The notes: generated by a model not told the origin, from the sequence alone. Positions 19,301 to 27,480 are shown, counted from the stretch's first letter. The stretch is 64,000 nt of DNA from Aquimonas sp. (GCA_022241605.1 JAKOMQ010000006.1:67692-131691); one strand, 5' to 3'. Numbers and translations are program-made.

Positions 19301-19573
19301 GCCGTCGGAGGCGGCGACGGACTTCATGTAGATCATCCGTTCGACGCCGTTGATCGCCTCCTCCAGCGGGGCGGCAACGGTGTCGGCGATGGTCTTGGGG
19401 TTGGCGCCGGGGTAGATCGCGGTCACCTGCACCGAAGGCGGCACCACCTCGGGATACTCGCTGACCGGCAGGCTGGGCAGGGCAATCAGGCCGGCCAGGA
19501 ACACGCCCAGCGACAGCACTGCCGCCAGGATCGGCCGGTCGACAAAGACCTTGGAGAAATCGGCGTGGGCCAC
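16340..19573 (-). CDS. RND efflux permease (HAE1/AcrB family)
   Basis: This 1077-residue inner-membrane proton-driven exporter belongs to the hydrophobe/amphiphile efflux family; its length is normal for the family. The layout is one N-terminal helix, a large periplasmic loop, a block of helices containing FGLVLAIGIVVDDAIVVVENV (the proton-relay Asp pair), a second periplasmic loop, and a C-terminal helix block with GLACKNAILIVEFARDL. It should capture amphiphilic drugs, bile-salt-like compounds or biocides from the periplasm or outer leaflet and pass them to the outer-membrane channel. Translation starts with GTG at 19571-19573, five bases after the adaptor stop (TGAGCCCCGTG). Substrate range cannot be told from sequence. 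Confidence 0.95.
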   Translation of the reverse strand: MAHADFSKVFVDRPILAAVLSLGVFLAGLIALPSLPVSEYPEVVPPSVQVTAIYPGANPKTIADTVAAPLEEAINGVERMIYMKSVAASDGTMILTVTFSQGTDIDLAAVQVQNRVAQALPRLPEAVRQLGVTTAKSSPNITMVVQLTSPDERYDALYLSNFANLRVRDELARLDGVGQALAFGAGNYAMRIWLDPDAAAARGITAGDVLQAVREQNQQISAGAIGAAPMPGGSGVQLSINAQGRLESPEAFGDIILRAEGGAFTRLRDVARIELGSNTYALRSLLNGEDSAAIVIFEAPGANSIALSDSVRARMGELARDFPEGLNWSVEYDPTVFVRASINSVLMTLLEAVALVVIVVVVFLQTWRASLIPLLAVPVSIVGTFAVLWLLGFSINVLTLFGLVLAIGIVVDDAIVVVENVERHIEDGMAPRDAAHKAMSEVSGPIIAITLVLAAVFVPLAFLDGVSGQFYRQFAVSIAAAVLISGFNSLTLSPALAAVLLQPHGARKDALGRGIERVFGRFFGGFNRVFKRGSDRYSGGIGGVIRRGPRLLLLYAALLLVTVFAFRSIPVGFIPTQDKQYLFAGVLLPEGATLDRTDAVVRRMGEIALATPGVSNAVQFPGLNAVHFVNTPNIGLMFIGLEPSRGRGIEAADIATRLNIAFSQIQDGLAFAVMPPPVLGLGNAAGVEAFVQDRAGLGYGELNAQTQALAGALRQTPGFDPFSVLTSFQANVPQLEAHIDRNRVKEQGLALNDVYEALQVYLGSAYVNDFNLFGRTYSVYAQADAAFRDDIGDIDRLRTRNAAGEMVPLGSVVELKPGFGPDPVIRYNGYPAADIAGGVDPSQMSSSAAVAALAQLAVQQLPRGMAIEWTGLTYQQVNQGTAGLLVFPLCVLLAYLVLAALYESWSLPLAVILIVPMCLLSAMGGLWLVNFVHGLSLAISPPTYPPSFLDNNLFTQIGLVVLMGLACKNAILIVEFARDLEKQGRGIVDAAIEACRLRLRPILMTSFAFCAGVIPLVLASGAGAEVRHVMGVTVFAGMLGVTFFGLFFTPVFYVLVRKATERLRGRSVAAEEGPTHG

Positions 19574-19578
19574 GGGGC

Positions 19579-20760
19579 TCAGCCTCCCTGCGCGGCAGCC
19601 GCCGCCAGCGAGGCCTGCAGCGGTGCCTCCATCGGCACCTCCACCGGCTGCACCGGCTGGCCGGGGTAGAAGATCTTGCGCACGCCGTTGACCAGCACGC
19701 GGTCACCGACCGCGAGGCCCTCGCGCACCTCGCGCAGGCCATCGATGCTGCCGCCCAGCACCAGGTCGCGGCGCAGCGCGATCGGCTGGCCGTCTTTGTC
19801 GCTGGCCAGCACCCATACGTACTTGCGGTCCTGATCGGTCAGCAGGGCCTGCTCGTGCACCAGCAGGGCGCTGCGCGGCGCGCCCGCGGCCAGGCGCACC
19901 CGTGCAGCCAGCCCAGGCAGCAGGCTTCCATCAGGGTTGGGCAGGGTGCCGCGCATGCGGATGGTGCCGGTGCGCGCGGCCAGCGCGTTGTCCACAAAGT
20001 CGAGCTGGCCGGCATGGCTGAAGTCGGCTCCATTGCCGCCCACGGCCACCTCCAACGTGGTGTCGGCGATGGCGCCATTGCTGCGGTAGCGCAGCAGCGC
20101 GCGCTCATCCGCATCGAACAGCACCCGCACCGGATCCAGCGAGGCCACCGTGGTCAGCAGCGGCTCGCCGGTGCCGACCAGGCTGCCCACCCGCACTTCG
20201 GAGGCGGAGGCGCGGCCATCGATCGGGCTGGTGATGCGGGTGAACGAGAGCTGCAGCTCGGCCTGCTGCAGGCGGGCGCGGCTGGCCCCGAGGTCGGCTT
20301 CGGCCTGGCGCAGCTCGGCCTGACGGGCCTCCAGCTCGCCGCGCGAGACGGCACGCGCCTCCACCAGCTGCTCGCTGCGCGCGAGCTCGCTCCTGGCCAG
20401 CTCGACCCGGCTGCGCGCGCGCTCAAGCTCCGCGCGCGCTGCCGCCACGGTGGCGGCGTACTCGCGATCATCCAGGCTGACCAGCAGGTCACCGGCGCGG
20501 ACCAGCCCGCCCTCTTCGAAATGCAGGGCGGCGACGTGGCCGGCCACGCGAGGCCGGATCTCCACCAGATCCACCGCCTCGATGCGGCCGACATACAGAT
20601 CCTGATCGCGGATGTCGCGCGCAGCGACTACCGCCACCGAGACCTCAGGCGGCGGCATCACCTGCTCGGGTGCCGCGCCACAGGCGCTGAGCAGCAGAGC
20701 GAGTGAAGGGATCAGCAGGACGCGGCGCAATGCGCCGGGGGAAGTGGGTATGACAGTCAT
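19579..20760 (-). CDS. RND efflux periplasmic adaptor lipoprotein (MFP)
   Basis: This 393-residue membrane-fusion protein links the permease to the outer-membrane channel. The lipobox LLLSAC gives a lipid anchor at about residue 25. A biotinyl-lipoyl half-motif (RVAGHVAALHFEEGG) is followed by an alpha-helical hairpin rich in RARAELERARSRVELAR-like heptads, then the second lipoyl half and beta-barrel domains, as in AcrA/MexA. The ATG at 20758-20760 was chosen because the signal sequence starts right after it. The upstream sequence CACCTCC is not a Shine-Dalgarno, so initiation may rely on coupling to tetR, whose stop is 47 bases upstream. Confidence 0.93.
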   Translation of the reverse strand: MTVIPTSPGALRRVLLIPSLALLLSACGAAPEQVMPPPEVSVAVVAARDIRDQDLYVGRIEAVDLVEIRPRVAGHVAALHFEEGGLVRAGDLLVSLDDREYAATVAAARAELERARSRVELARSELARSEQLVEARAVSRGELEARQAELRQAEADLGASRARLQQAELQLSFTRITSPIDGRASASEVRVGSLVGTGEPLLTTVASLDPVRVLFDADERALLRYRSNGAIADTTLEVAVGGNGADFSHAGQLDFVDNALAARTGTIRMRGTLPNPDGSLLPGLAARVRLAAGAPRSALLVHEQALLTDQDRKYVWVLASDKDGQPIALRRDLVLGGSIDGLREVREGLAVGDRVLVNGVRKIFYPGQPVQPVEVPMEAPLQASLAAAAAQGG

Positions 20761-20807
20761 GGAGGTGGGCCGGGGAGTGGGTAGCAGTCGGGAGGGGTCT
20801 GCAGCGA

Positions 20808-21419
20808 TCAGGGCTTGGTTGAATCGGGGGGCTTGGTTGAATCGGGGGGCGCGGTTTCGACCGGCGACCATTCATCGAGCAGGCGCTCGATCAGGGCATG
20901 CAGGCGGGGACGCGCTTCGGCAGGAATGGGGCTCAGCCGGAACATGTCCTGCCAGAACAGGCCGTCGGCCGCGGCCAACAGCAGGAAACGGCGCAGGTCG
21001 GCTTCGTCCCAGCGCCAGTCGCCGAACTGGCGGGCCTGGTGGGCGCGTACCGGCTCCAGCAGGCTGTCATCGGCGATACCGGCCATCAGCATGCCGGCGA
21101 CGAAACGCCGGTGCTGCTCATCCTCGCCGAGCTGGCAGCGCAGCTGGCCGCGCAGGGCCGCTGCGCGCGGGCAGGCGATGCCTTCGCAAGTGGCCTCAGC
21201 GGTGGCTGCGTCCGCCGCCTGCTGCCACTGCGCTACATCGGCCTCGATCAGGCCGCGCAGCAGGTCTTCCTTGGTCGGGAAGTGGTAGGTGATGCCGCCG
21301 CGGGTGACGCCGCTGACGCGCGCCAGCTCGTCAAAGGTCACATGGCCGGCGCCGCGCTCCTCGACGATGCGACGTGCGGCGTCCAGCACCTGCTGGCGGG
21401 CTTTCGGGGGACGAGTCAT
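20808..21419 (-). CDS. TetR-family repressor of the efflux operon
   Basis: This 203-residue regulator has an N-terminal helix-turn-helix (residues about 8-52, including FDELARVSGVTRGGITYHFPTKEDLLRGL) and an AcrR-like ligand-binding C-terminal domain. It is the first gene of the efflux operon, so it most likely represses its own transcription and that of the pump until a substrate binds. A perfect 16-bp palindrome lies just upstream of its start (21430-21445). The C-terminus ends in a tandem duplication, PPDSTKP twice, made by an 18-19-bp direct repeat at 20813-20850. Confidence 0.93.
   Translation of the reverse strand: MTRPPKARQQVLDAARRIVEERGAGHVTFDELARVSGVTRGGITYHFPTKEDLLRGLIEADVAQWQQAADAATAEATCEGIACPRAAALRGQLRCQLGEDEQHRRFVAGMLMAGIADDSLLEPVRAHQARQFGDWRWDEADLRRFLLLAAADGLFWQDMFRLSPIPAEARPRLHALIERLLDEWSPVETAPPDSTKPPDSTKP
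20813..20850. repeat. Short tandem duplication at the end of tetR
   Basis: Two adjacent copies of GGCTTGGTTGAATCGGGG encode the duplicated tail of the repressor. Such a unit could expand or contract by slippage. Confidence 0.7.
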
Positions 21420-21429
21420 CGCGAAACTT

Positions 21430-21445
21430 TACAAAATATTTTGTA
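21430..21445. promoter_or_regulatory. Perfect palindrome, probable TetR operator
   Basis: TACAAAATATTTTGTA is a perfect 16-bp palindrome starting 11 bp before the tetR start and lying in an A+T-rich patch that also looks like a promoter. It lies in the region shared with the divergent GAF-GGDEF-EAL gene (start at 21610), so the repressor might affect both directions. Confidence 0.75.
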
Positions 21446-21609
21446 TAGAAAAAATCAGGGCCGTCACGCGGCCAAGCCCCGTTCAGCAACCAGCAAGCTA
21501 CCGGCAGGGTACGCAACTTGCAGTGCGTCCCCCGTATGAAGATCCCGCGCCAAGCCGTCGGCGGAAATCCGACACAGCCCAGCTTGCTCGCACGCCGAGG
21601 CCTGGCAGC

Positions 21610-23808
21610 GTGAGCACCTCGGGCGCGCGAACCGCTGCGGGATCCGCATCCGCCGCCCAGCTTTTCGAGGTGCTGCACGACACCAGCATCGGGGTGTTTC
21701 TGGCGGACCCGGACGGGCGCCTGCTCGCAATCAATGCCAACCTGGTCGACGGGCCTACCCACCCGCTCAGCGTGCACGACCTGATCTCCGAGCTGGACGC
21801 CGCGCGCTGGCAGCGACTGCTGAGCTCACTCAACAGCGGCGACACCGCGCTGCTGGCACCGGCCGCCCTCGGTGCGCCCGGGGCCGGCGTGCGCGCGGTG
21901 GAGTTGCGCCTGCTGGCGGCGCCCGGCGGGCGCGATGTGCTGGGGCTGGTGTTTCCGCTTGTCGACCGTCAACAGGAAGCCGCTGTCGGCCTGCTGCAGC
22001 GCGATGTGCTGGAGTCCGTGGCGCTGGGCCGGCCCCTGCGCGCGGTGCTCGACCTGCTCTGCCGCCAAGTCGAAGCATTGGCACCCGAAGTGGTCTGCTC
22101 AGTGGTTCGGATTGACGACGCGGGCCTGATCCGCCCGCTCGCCGGGCCCAGCCTGCCCGCAAGCTATGCGGCCCAGCTCGATGGCGCCGCCATCGGCCCC
22201 TCCGCCGGCAGCTGCGGCACCGCCGCCTTCCGCGGCGAGGAAGTCGCGGTTGAGGACATCGAAACCGATCCGCTCTGGGCCGACTACAAACACCTCGCAC
22301 TGCCGCTGGGCCTGCGCGCCTGCTGGTCAAGCCCGGTGCTGGGCCGCACCGGCAAGGTGCGCGCCAGCTTCGCCCTGTACTTCCGCGAGCCGCGCGGCCC
22401 CAGCCGCTTCCATCGGCGCATGGTGGAGGCCTGCACGCAGCTGTGCCGGATCGCCATCCAGCACGAGGACAACCAGGCCGAAATCGAGCGCCTGGCCTAT
22501 TTCGACCTGTTGACCGGCCTACCCAATCGCGCGCTGCTGCAGGATCGGGCACGCATGGCGCTGCATCAGGCGGGGCGCGACGGCCGCAGGCTGGGCCTCG
22601 CCGTGCTGGACCTGGACCGCTTCAAGACCATCAACGATTCCATGGGGCATGCCGCCGGCGATCGCGTGCTGGCCGAGGTCGGGCGCCGCCTGCGCGCCAC
22701 CCTGCGCGACTCCGACACCGTCAGCCGGGTCGGCGGCGACGAGTTCGTGATCCTGTTCCCCGACAATGACGCCCGCGAAAGCGCGATCGCAGCCGACAAG
22801 GTGCTTCGTGCGCTGGCCGCCCCGATCGACCTCGAGGGCCAGAGCTATGCGCCGAGCGTCAGCATCGGGATCAGCCAGTTCCCGGATGACGCGCGCGATT
22901 TCGACACGCTGATGCGCAACGCCGATGTCGCCATGTACGAGGCCAAGCGCGATGGCCGCGGCTGCGTGCGCTTCTTTCTGTCCTCGATGAACGAGGCTGC
23001 GCGCTGGCGCCTGCAGATGGAAAGTGCGCTGCGGCTGGCGATGTCCCGCGAGTGCATGGAACTCTACTTCCAGCCCAAGATACTGCTGGGCCAGCCCGGC
23101 CTGGCTGGGGTCGAAACCCTGCTGCGCTGGCAGCACGCGGAATACGGCTGGGTGCCGCCGGACCAGTTCATCCCGCTTGCCGAGGATTGCGGACTGATCA
23201 ATGCGCTGGATGCCTGGGTGCTGGAGCGCGCCTGCGCCCAATTGGCGGACTGGCGCCTGCGTGGGCTGCCGGTGCCTTCGATCGCCGTGAACCAGTCTGC
23301 ACAGCGCTTCAGCCATGACGACGTGCCCGCACATGTGCGGCTGGTGCTGCAGCGCCACGGGCTGTCCCCCGGCTCGCTGGTGCTGGAGATCACCGAACGC
23401 CTGATGCTGAACGACGCTCCGCGAATCCACGCCGCGCTGGATGAGCTCAATACGATGGGCGTGCATTTGTCGGTGGACGATTTCGGCACCGGCTATTCGA
23501 GCCTCTCTTATCTCAAGCGCCTCCCCGTCGACGAACTCAAGCTCGACCGCAGCTTCGTCAACGACATCGAGACGGATCCAAGCGATCGCGCCCTGGCTAG
23601 TGCGGTGATCGGCATCGGCCGCAGCCTCGGACAGAACGTGGTGGCCGAAGGCGTCGAAACCGCTGAACAGCATCGTTTCCTGCTGGAGGCGGGCTGCCCG
23701 GCGGCGCAGGGCTACTACTACGCGCGGCCGATGCCGGCGGCGGAGTTCGAGGCCTGGCTGGGTGGCCCGGGTCGCCGCTGGCTGCGCCCGCTGCAGCCGG
23801 TCGACTGA
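21610..23808 (+). CDS. GAF-GGDEF-EAL cyclic-di-GMP signalling protein
   Basis: This 732-residue cytoplasmic protein has a short PAS-like N-terminus (residues about 15-110), a GAF domain (about 130-290, with GSCGTAAF near 200), a GGDEF domain and an EAL domain. The cyclase motif is intact (RVGGDEF, residues 375-379). The phosphodiesterase signature reads GVETLLRW (Glu502) instead of the usual EALLRW. The metal and catalytic residues in NQSAQRF, EITERLM, DDFGTGYSSL, KLDRSFV and AEGVET are all kept, so hydrolytic activity is likely. I chose the GTG at 21610 because a GAGG sits 9 bases upstream and earlier codons encode low-quality sequence; a GTG at 21523 is an alternative. It is divergent from the efflux operon. 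Confidence 0.9.
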   Translation: MSTSGARTAAGSASAAQLFEVLHDTSIGVFLADPDGRLLAINANLVDGPTHPLSVHDLISELDAARWQRLLSSLNSGDTALLAPAALGAPGAGVRAVELRLLAAPGGRDVLGLVFPLVDRQQEAAVGLLQRDVLESVALGRPLRAVLDLLCRQVEALAPEVVCSVVRIDDAGLIRPLAGPSLPASYAAQLDGAAIGPSAGSCGTAAFRGEEVAVEDIETDPLWADYKHLALPLGLRACWSSPVLGRTGKVRASFALYFREPRGPSRFHRRMVEACTQLCRIAIQHEDNQAEIERLAYFDLLTGLPNRALLQDRARMALHQAGRDGRRLGLAVLDLDRFKTINDSMGHAAGDRVLAEVGRRLRATLRDSDTVSRVGGDEFVILFPDNDARESAIAADKVLRALAAPIDLEGQSYAPSVSIGISQFPDDARDFDTLMRNADVAMYEAKRDGRGCVRFFLSSMNEAARWRLQMESALRLAMSRECMELYFQPKILLGQPGLAGVETLLRWQHAEYGWVPPDQFIPLAEDCGLINALDAWVLERACAQLADWRLRGLPVPSIAVNQSAQRFSHDDVPAHVRLVLQRHGLSPGSLVLEITERLMLNDAPRIHAALDELNTMGVHLSVDDFGTGYSSLSYLKRLPVDELKLDRSFVNDIETDPSDRALASAVIGIGRSLGQNVVAEGVETAEQHRFLLEAGCPAAQGYYYARPMPAAEFEAWLGGPGRRWLRPLQPVD

Positions 23809-23894
23809 ACACCCGTCAGGGTGCCCTGCCCTTCTGTCCGGATGCGATAGCCCCGGCCCGGTGTCCCGCCTTGACGAGTCGTCGGATGGCGGGG

Positions 23895-24045
23895 GTGGAT
23901 ATGGGTGCGGATCAAGGCCCAAGAAGAGGACATCGTGGCGCGATGGCGATGACAGACAGCGCCGGGCAGCGCCAGAAGACGCCGCCAGACACGCAGGATT
24001 TCCAGCGCGCGGCACACCGGAGCGGGACCAATGGCGCAAGCAGGA
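23895..24045 (+). repeat. Dispersed element, copy at 23.9 kb
   Basis: About 150 bp upstream of the phosphodiesterase lipoprotein resembles the reverse complement of 45100-45273. Shared blocks include GCGGATCAAGGC, GGACG/GGAC positions and CAGACRC...GGAT, ending near GCGCGCGG. If translated, both copies give related peptides (GADQGPRRGHRGA and GADQGVRRSHGGA), but neither has gene-like features. It is a repeat of unknown type. Confidence 0.5.
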
Positions 24046-24074
24046 CGCGCCCTGCAGGGCCGATACTCGGCGGG

Positions 24075-25337
24075 ATGGAGAAACTCTCGAAAAGGCCCTG
24101 CCGCGCGCTGACGCACGCGTGGCTGCTGTCGCTGGCTACCCTGCTGCTGGCCGCTTGCGCGACGCCGCAGCTGCGACCCGCCAGCGAGCCGACGCCGGTG
24201 CTGCTGGTGTCCATCGACGGCTTCCACCCTGACTATCTCGAGTTTGAGGAGGCCGTCACCCTGCGCCGACTGGCCGCCGCGGGCGCCCTTGCCGAATGGA
24301 TGACGCCGGCCTATCCGACTCTCACGTTCCCGAACCACTACACGGTGGTCACCGGCCTGCACCCGGACCGACACGGCATCATCCACAACAGCATGAGCGA
24401 CCCGGACCTGGGGCGCTTCGGCCTTCACCTGCGCGACGCGGTGGGCGACGGCCGCTGGTGGGGGGGCGAGCCCATCTGGTTGACCGCGCAGCGCCAGGGG
24501 CTGCGCGCGGCGACCCTGTTCTGGCCGGGCTCGGAGGCCGATATCCAGGGTGAACGCCCCGACGAATGGCTGCCCTATGACGGCCGCAAGTCGCATGAGG
24601 ACCGCGTCGATCGCGTGCTCGGCTGGATGGCCCAGCCGCAGGCCCAGCGACCTCACTTCATGACCCTGTATTTCGAAGCGGTCGACAGCATGGGCCATGC
24701 GCATGGCCCCGGCACACCGCAGGTGCGGGCCGCCATCGCCGCGGTCGATGCAGCGCTGGCCCGACTTCTGGACGGGCTGGAGGCACTCGGCCAACGCGGC
24801 ATGGTCAACATGCTGATCACCTCCGATCACGGCATGACCTGGCTCGATACCGACAACCCGATCGTGCTCGATGACCTGCTGCCTGCGGACGCAATCGACT
24901 GGGTGCACTTCGGCCAGGTCGCCGGCGTCAATCCGAGGGCCGGCCATGAGGCCGCAGTAGAGCAGGCGCTGCTGCGCCCGCATCCGCGCATGAGCTGCCA
25001 TCGCCGCGGCGAGCTGCCCGAGCGCTGGCACTACGGCAGCCACCCGCGGGTGCCTGCGATCACCTGTCAGGCGGTGCCGCCGCATTCCATCCTGCCGCGG
25101 CGGGCCGTCAACCAGCCCAATCGCCGGCCCAATCGCGGCGGCCATGGCTACGACAACGCCCTGCCGGAAATGCGCGCCTTCTTCCTGGCCCATGGCCCGG
25201 CCTTCCAGGCTGGCGTACGCCTGCCGCCAGTGGAGGCGGTCGACGTGTATCCCCTGATGACCCGCCTGCTGGGCCTGCGCGCAGCCGAGCATCAGGGCAA
25301 TCCGGCGGCTTTTGACGCAGCGCTGCTTCCCCGCTGA
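24075..25337 (+). CDS. NPP-type phosphodiesterase lipoprotein (alkaline phosphatase superfamily)
   Basis: This 420-residue lipoprotein (lipobox LLAAC near residue 29) resembles nucleotide pyrophosphatase/phosphodiesterases. The two-zinc site is visible: Asp48 in VSIDGF, the Thr84 nucleophile in TLTFPNHYT, Asp and His in FEAVDSMGHAHG, Asp-His in TSDHGM, and a C-terminal His in GGHGYDN. It should hydrolyse phosphodiester or pyrophosphate bonds of nucleotides, dinucleotides or lipid-like substrates in the periplasm. The ATG at 24075 directly precedes the signal sequence. It converges on trmJ, with a MITE-like repeat between the two stops. Confidence 0.9.
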   Translation: MEKLSKRPCRALTHAWLLSLATLLLAACATPQLRPASEPTPVLLVSIDGFHPDYLEFEEAVTLRRLAAAGALAEWMTPAYPTLTFPNHYTVVTGLHPDRHGIIHNSMSDPDLGRFGLHLRDAVGDGRWWGGEPIWLTAQRQGLRAATLFWPGSEADIQGERPDEWLPYDGRKSHEDRVDRVLGWMAQPQAQRPHFMTLYFEAVDSMGHAHGPGTPQVRAAIAAVDAALARLLDGLEALGQRGMVNMLITSDHGMTWLDTDNPIVLDDLLPADAIDWVHFGQVAGVNPRAGHEAAVEQALLRPHPRMSCHRRGELPERWHYGSHPRVPAITCQAVPPHSILPRRAVNQPNRRPNRGGHGYDNALPEMRAFFLAHGPAFQAGVRLPPVEAVDVYPLMTRLLGLRAAEHQGNPAAFDAALLPR

Positions 25338-25357
25338 ACACGCTGGCGGAAAACTCC

Positions 25358-25505
25358 GAGCCTGTGACACCCCAAGGCCTCGGCGTGGCGCGCGACTTCA
25401 GGGAAATTGGGCGGGCCCAGTGAGCGCGGCATTGGCGTGGCGCGCCGCCGCCGCGGGCGTCCAGCGCCAGGCGCAGTTGGCGGATGGTTCTTTCGCAGGC
25501 GCTCA
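25358..25505 (-). repeat. MITE-like element copy 2, abutting the trmJ stop
   Basis: This is a more divergent copy of the elements at 3037 and 30541. The left end is GAGCCTGTGACACCCC. The right end, read on the minus strand, is TGAGCGCCTGCGAAAGAACC, and it includes the TGA stop of trmJ (25503-25505). The interior keeps only partial similarity, for example GCGTCCAG near the right side. It is about 148 bp long. Confidence 0.6.
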
Positions 25506-26321
25506 GTCGCTTTCGCCACCGTGACGTTCGGCGGTGGGCACGTGCAGGCCAGCTTTGAGCGCCAGGCTGGCCATGCGCTGGGCGTCTGCCAGGATGCCGT
25601 GCAGGATGCGCAGCTCGCGCTCATCCACCGCTGCCCGCAGGAACACCCGACGCAGACGCTGCATCACCACCTCGGGCGCACGCCCCTTGTGGAAATCGAT
25701 ATCGTGCAGGGCCTGATCGAGGTGCACGAAAAAGCGCTCCAGCTGGCCCAGACTGGCCAGCGCATCGCCGCGCGCCAGCGTGGCGGCAAGTGCCGGAACC
25801 GCTGCCGGAACCGCCGCGCCCGCAGTCTGCAGGCCCTGCAAATGGGTCATGCGCAGCTCATAGCAGAGCACCTGCACCGCCTGCGACAGATTCAGCGAGC
25901 TGTACTCCGGGTTGGCCGGAATCCGCACCGCCGCCTGGCAATGCTGCAGTTCTTCGTTGGTCAGGCAGGCGCGCTCGCAGCCGAACATCAGGGCGACCGG
26001 GCCGCTGCGGGCGCCCTCCAGCACCACCCCCGCGGCCTCGCGCGGCTCGTATTCGGGCAGCGGCACTCCGCGCCTGCGCGCGGTCGAGCCCAGCACCAGC
26101 CGGCAATCGGCGATGGCGTCCTCCAGCCGCTCGAACACCCGTGCGCGCTCGAGCACATCATCGGCGCCTGCTGCCAGGGCGTTGGCCTGGACGTCGGGAT
26201 AGCGGTCGGGCTGGACCAGCCGCAGGTCGGACAGCCCCATGGTCTTCATGGCGCGCGCGGCGGAGCCGATGTTGCCCGGGTGCTGGGGGCGCACCAGGAC
26301 GATGGCGATGGTGTCGAGCAT
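25503..26321 (-). CDS. trmJ: tRNA (cytidine/uridine-32-2'-O)-methyltransferase TrmJ
   Basis: This 272-residue SPOUT-class enzyme methylates the 2'-OH of nucleotide 32 in several tRNAs, using S-adenosylmethionine. Family motifs are clear: HPGNIGSAARAM at about 13-24, the knot segment GPVALMFGCERACLTNEEL, and IPANPEYSSLNLSQAVQVL. The C-terminal extension of about 100 residues is as in E. coli TrmJ. The usual glycine in the FGxExxGLTNEEL motif is replaced by ACLTNEEL here, a mild variant. The ATG at 26319-26321 has AAGGA upstream. It is divergent from suhB, an arrangement seen in many gammaproteobacteria. Confidence 0.93.
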   Translation of the reverse strand: MLDTIAIVLVRPQHPGNIGSAARAMKTMGLSDLRLVQPDRYPDVQANALAAGADDVLERARVFERLEDAIADCRLVLGSTARRRGVPLPEYEPREAAGVVLEGARSGPVALMFGCERACLTNEELQHCQAAVRIPANPEYSSLNLSQAVQVLCYELRMTHLQGLQTAGAAVPAAVPALAATLARGDALASLGQLERFFVHLDQALHDIDFHKGRAPEVVMQRLRRVFLRAAVDERELRILHGILADAQRMASLALKAGLHVPTAERHGGESD

Positions 26322-26473
26322 GGGGATCCTTGATTGCCGCCGGGCCGCTGCAACGGCGAGGCTGCGTGGTGATTCAGACGCAAGGCGGGACGCACCCGGA
26401 CCTTTGCAGTACACTCCCGGCCCCTACTGGCCGGCCGAACAGGCCGCCCGTTCTTTTCACAGCGAGAGTTCGT

Positions 26474-27271
26474 ATGCAGAAGTCCGCGATCAACGTCGTG
26501 GTCAAGGCGGCACGTCGTGCCGGCGACCTGATCCTGCGCCATGTCGGCCGGATCGAATCCCTGAGCGTCTTCGAGAAATCGAAGCAGGATTATGCCAGCG
26601 AGGTGGATGCGCAGGCCGAGGCCGAGATCATCCGCGAACTCAAGCGCGCCTTCCCCGACCACGCCTTCCTGGCCGAGGAATCCGGCCAGACCGGCAAGTC
26701 CCGCTACACCTGGGTGATCGACCCGCTGGACGGCACCAGCAACTTCCTGCGCGGCATCCCGCACTTCTGCGTGTCGATCGCCTTGCTGGACGGCCAGGAG
26801 CCGGTGCTGGGCGTGGTCTACGACCCCCTGCGCAACGAGATCTACAGCGCCGCCAAAGGCTCGGGCGCGGTGCTCAACGACAAGCGCATCCGCGTCGCCC
26901 AGCGCAACGATCTTGGCGGGGCCATGCTGGTGACCGGCTTCGCCCCGCGCCAGCGCTCCAAGCTCGGCCCTCAGCTGGACGCCATCCGCGAGCTGATGAA
27001 CGAGGCCGAGGACGTGCGCCGCACCGGCTCGGCCGCGCTCGACCTGGCCTACGTGGCGGCCGGCCGCGCCGACGCCTACTTCGAGGCCGGCGTGATGCCA
27101 TGGGACATCGCCGCCGGCGTGCTGCTGGTGCGCGAAGCCGGCGGCCGCGTCTGCGACTACCGCGGCGGCACCGACTACCTCAAGAACGGCCAGATCGTGG
27201 CCGGCAACCTCAAGGTGAGCGAGGCGGTGCAGAAGATAATCGTCAGCTCGGGGTATGCCGCGGCGTTCTGA
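26474..27271 (+). CDS. suhB: Inositol-1-monophosphatase family protein SuhB
   Basis: This 265-residue Mg-dependent phosphatase hydrolyses inositol phosphate. SuhB also works as a processing factor in rRNA antitermination complexes in E. coli. The metal-binding residues are in EE (AEESGQT, about 67-70), in WVIDPLDGTSNF (about 81-92) and in WDIAAG (about 211-216). The start MQKSAINVVVKAARRAGDLI is the family N-terminus. The Shine-Dalgarno is weak. Immediately after its TGA stop come four tandem GGGATTC units, the left arm of an inverted pair. Confidence 0.95.
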   Translation: MQKSAINVVVKAARRAGDLILRHVGRIESLSVFEKSKQDYASEVDAQAEAEIIRELKRAFPDHAFLAEESGQTGKSRYTWVIDPLDGTSNFLRGIPHFCVSIALLDGQEPVLGVVYDPLRNEIYSAAKGSGAVLNDKRIRVAQRNDLGGAMLVTGFAPRQRSKLGPQLDAIRELMNEAEDVRRTGSAALDLAYVAAGRADAYFEAGVMPWDIAAGVLLVREAGGRVCDYRGGTDYLKNGQIVAGNLKVSEAVQKIIVSSGYAAAF

Positions 27272-27479
27272 GTCCGGGATTCGGGATTCGGGATTCGGGA
27301 TTCGACAGAGCGGACTGAGGCAGATTTCATGCTGCGCTCCTGCCCCGGTGCAGCCACTCAGATGCGGTATCCGGTTGCGGACAAGTCGGGCCTTCGATCG
27401 ATCTCGCCAACTTGACTCTGGCGTTCCGATATCGAGTCCAACGAATCCCGAATCCCCGATTCCCAATCCCCAATCCCAC
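27272..27479. repeat. Inverted pair of GGGATTC-type arms (suhB-secF gap)
   Basis: The left arm (27274-27304) has four GGGATTC units. The right arm (27442-27477) has five units in inverse orientation. They flank 137 bp with no recognisable content. Transcribed, the arms could pair into a long stem. The left arm starts three bases after the suhB stop. Confidence 0.8.
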
Positions 27480-27480
27480 A

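Noticed and set aside
16286..19669. Very long open frame (over 1100 codons) on the strand opposite the RND permease
   Set aside because: It mirrors the permease gene in a high-GC sequence where the opposite strand seldom meets stop codons. Its product is rich in His, Gln, Arg and Ala and resembles no family.
27274..27304. GGGATTC tandem units considered as a CRISPR array
   Set aside because: The units are contiguous 7-8-mers without spacers, and no cas genes are nearby.
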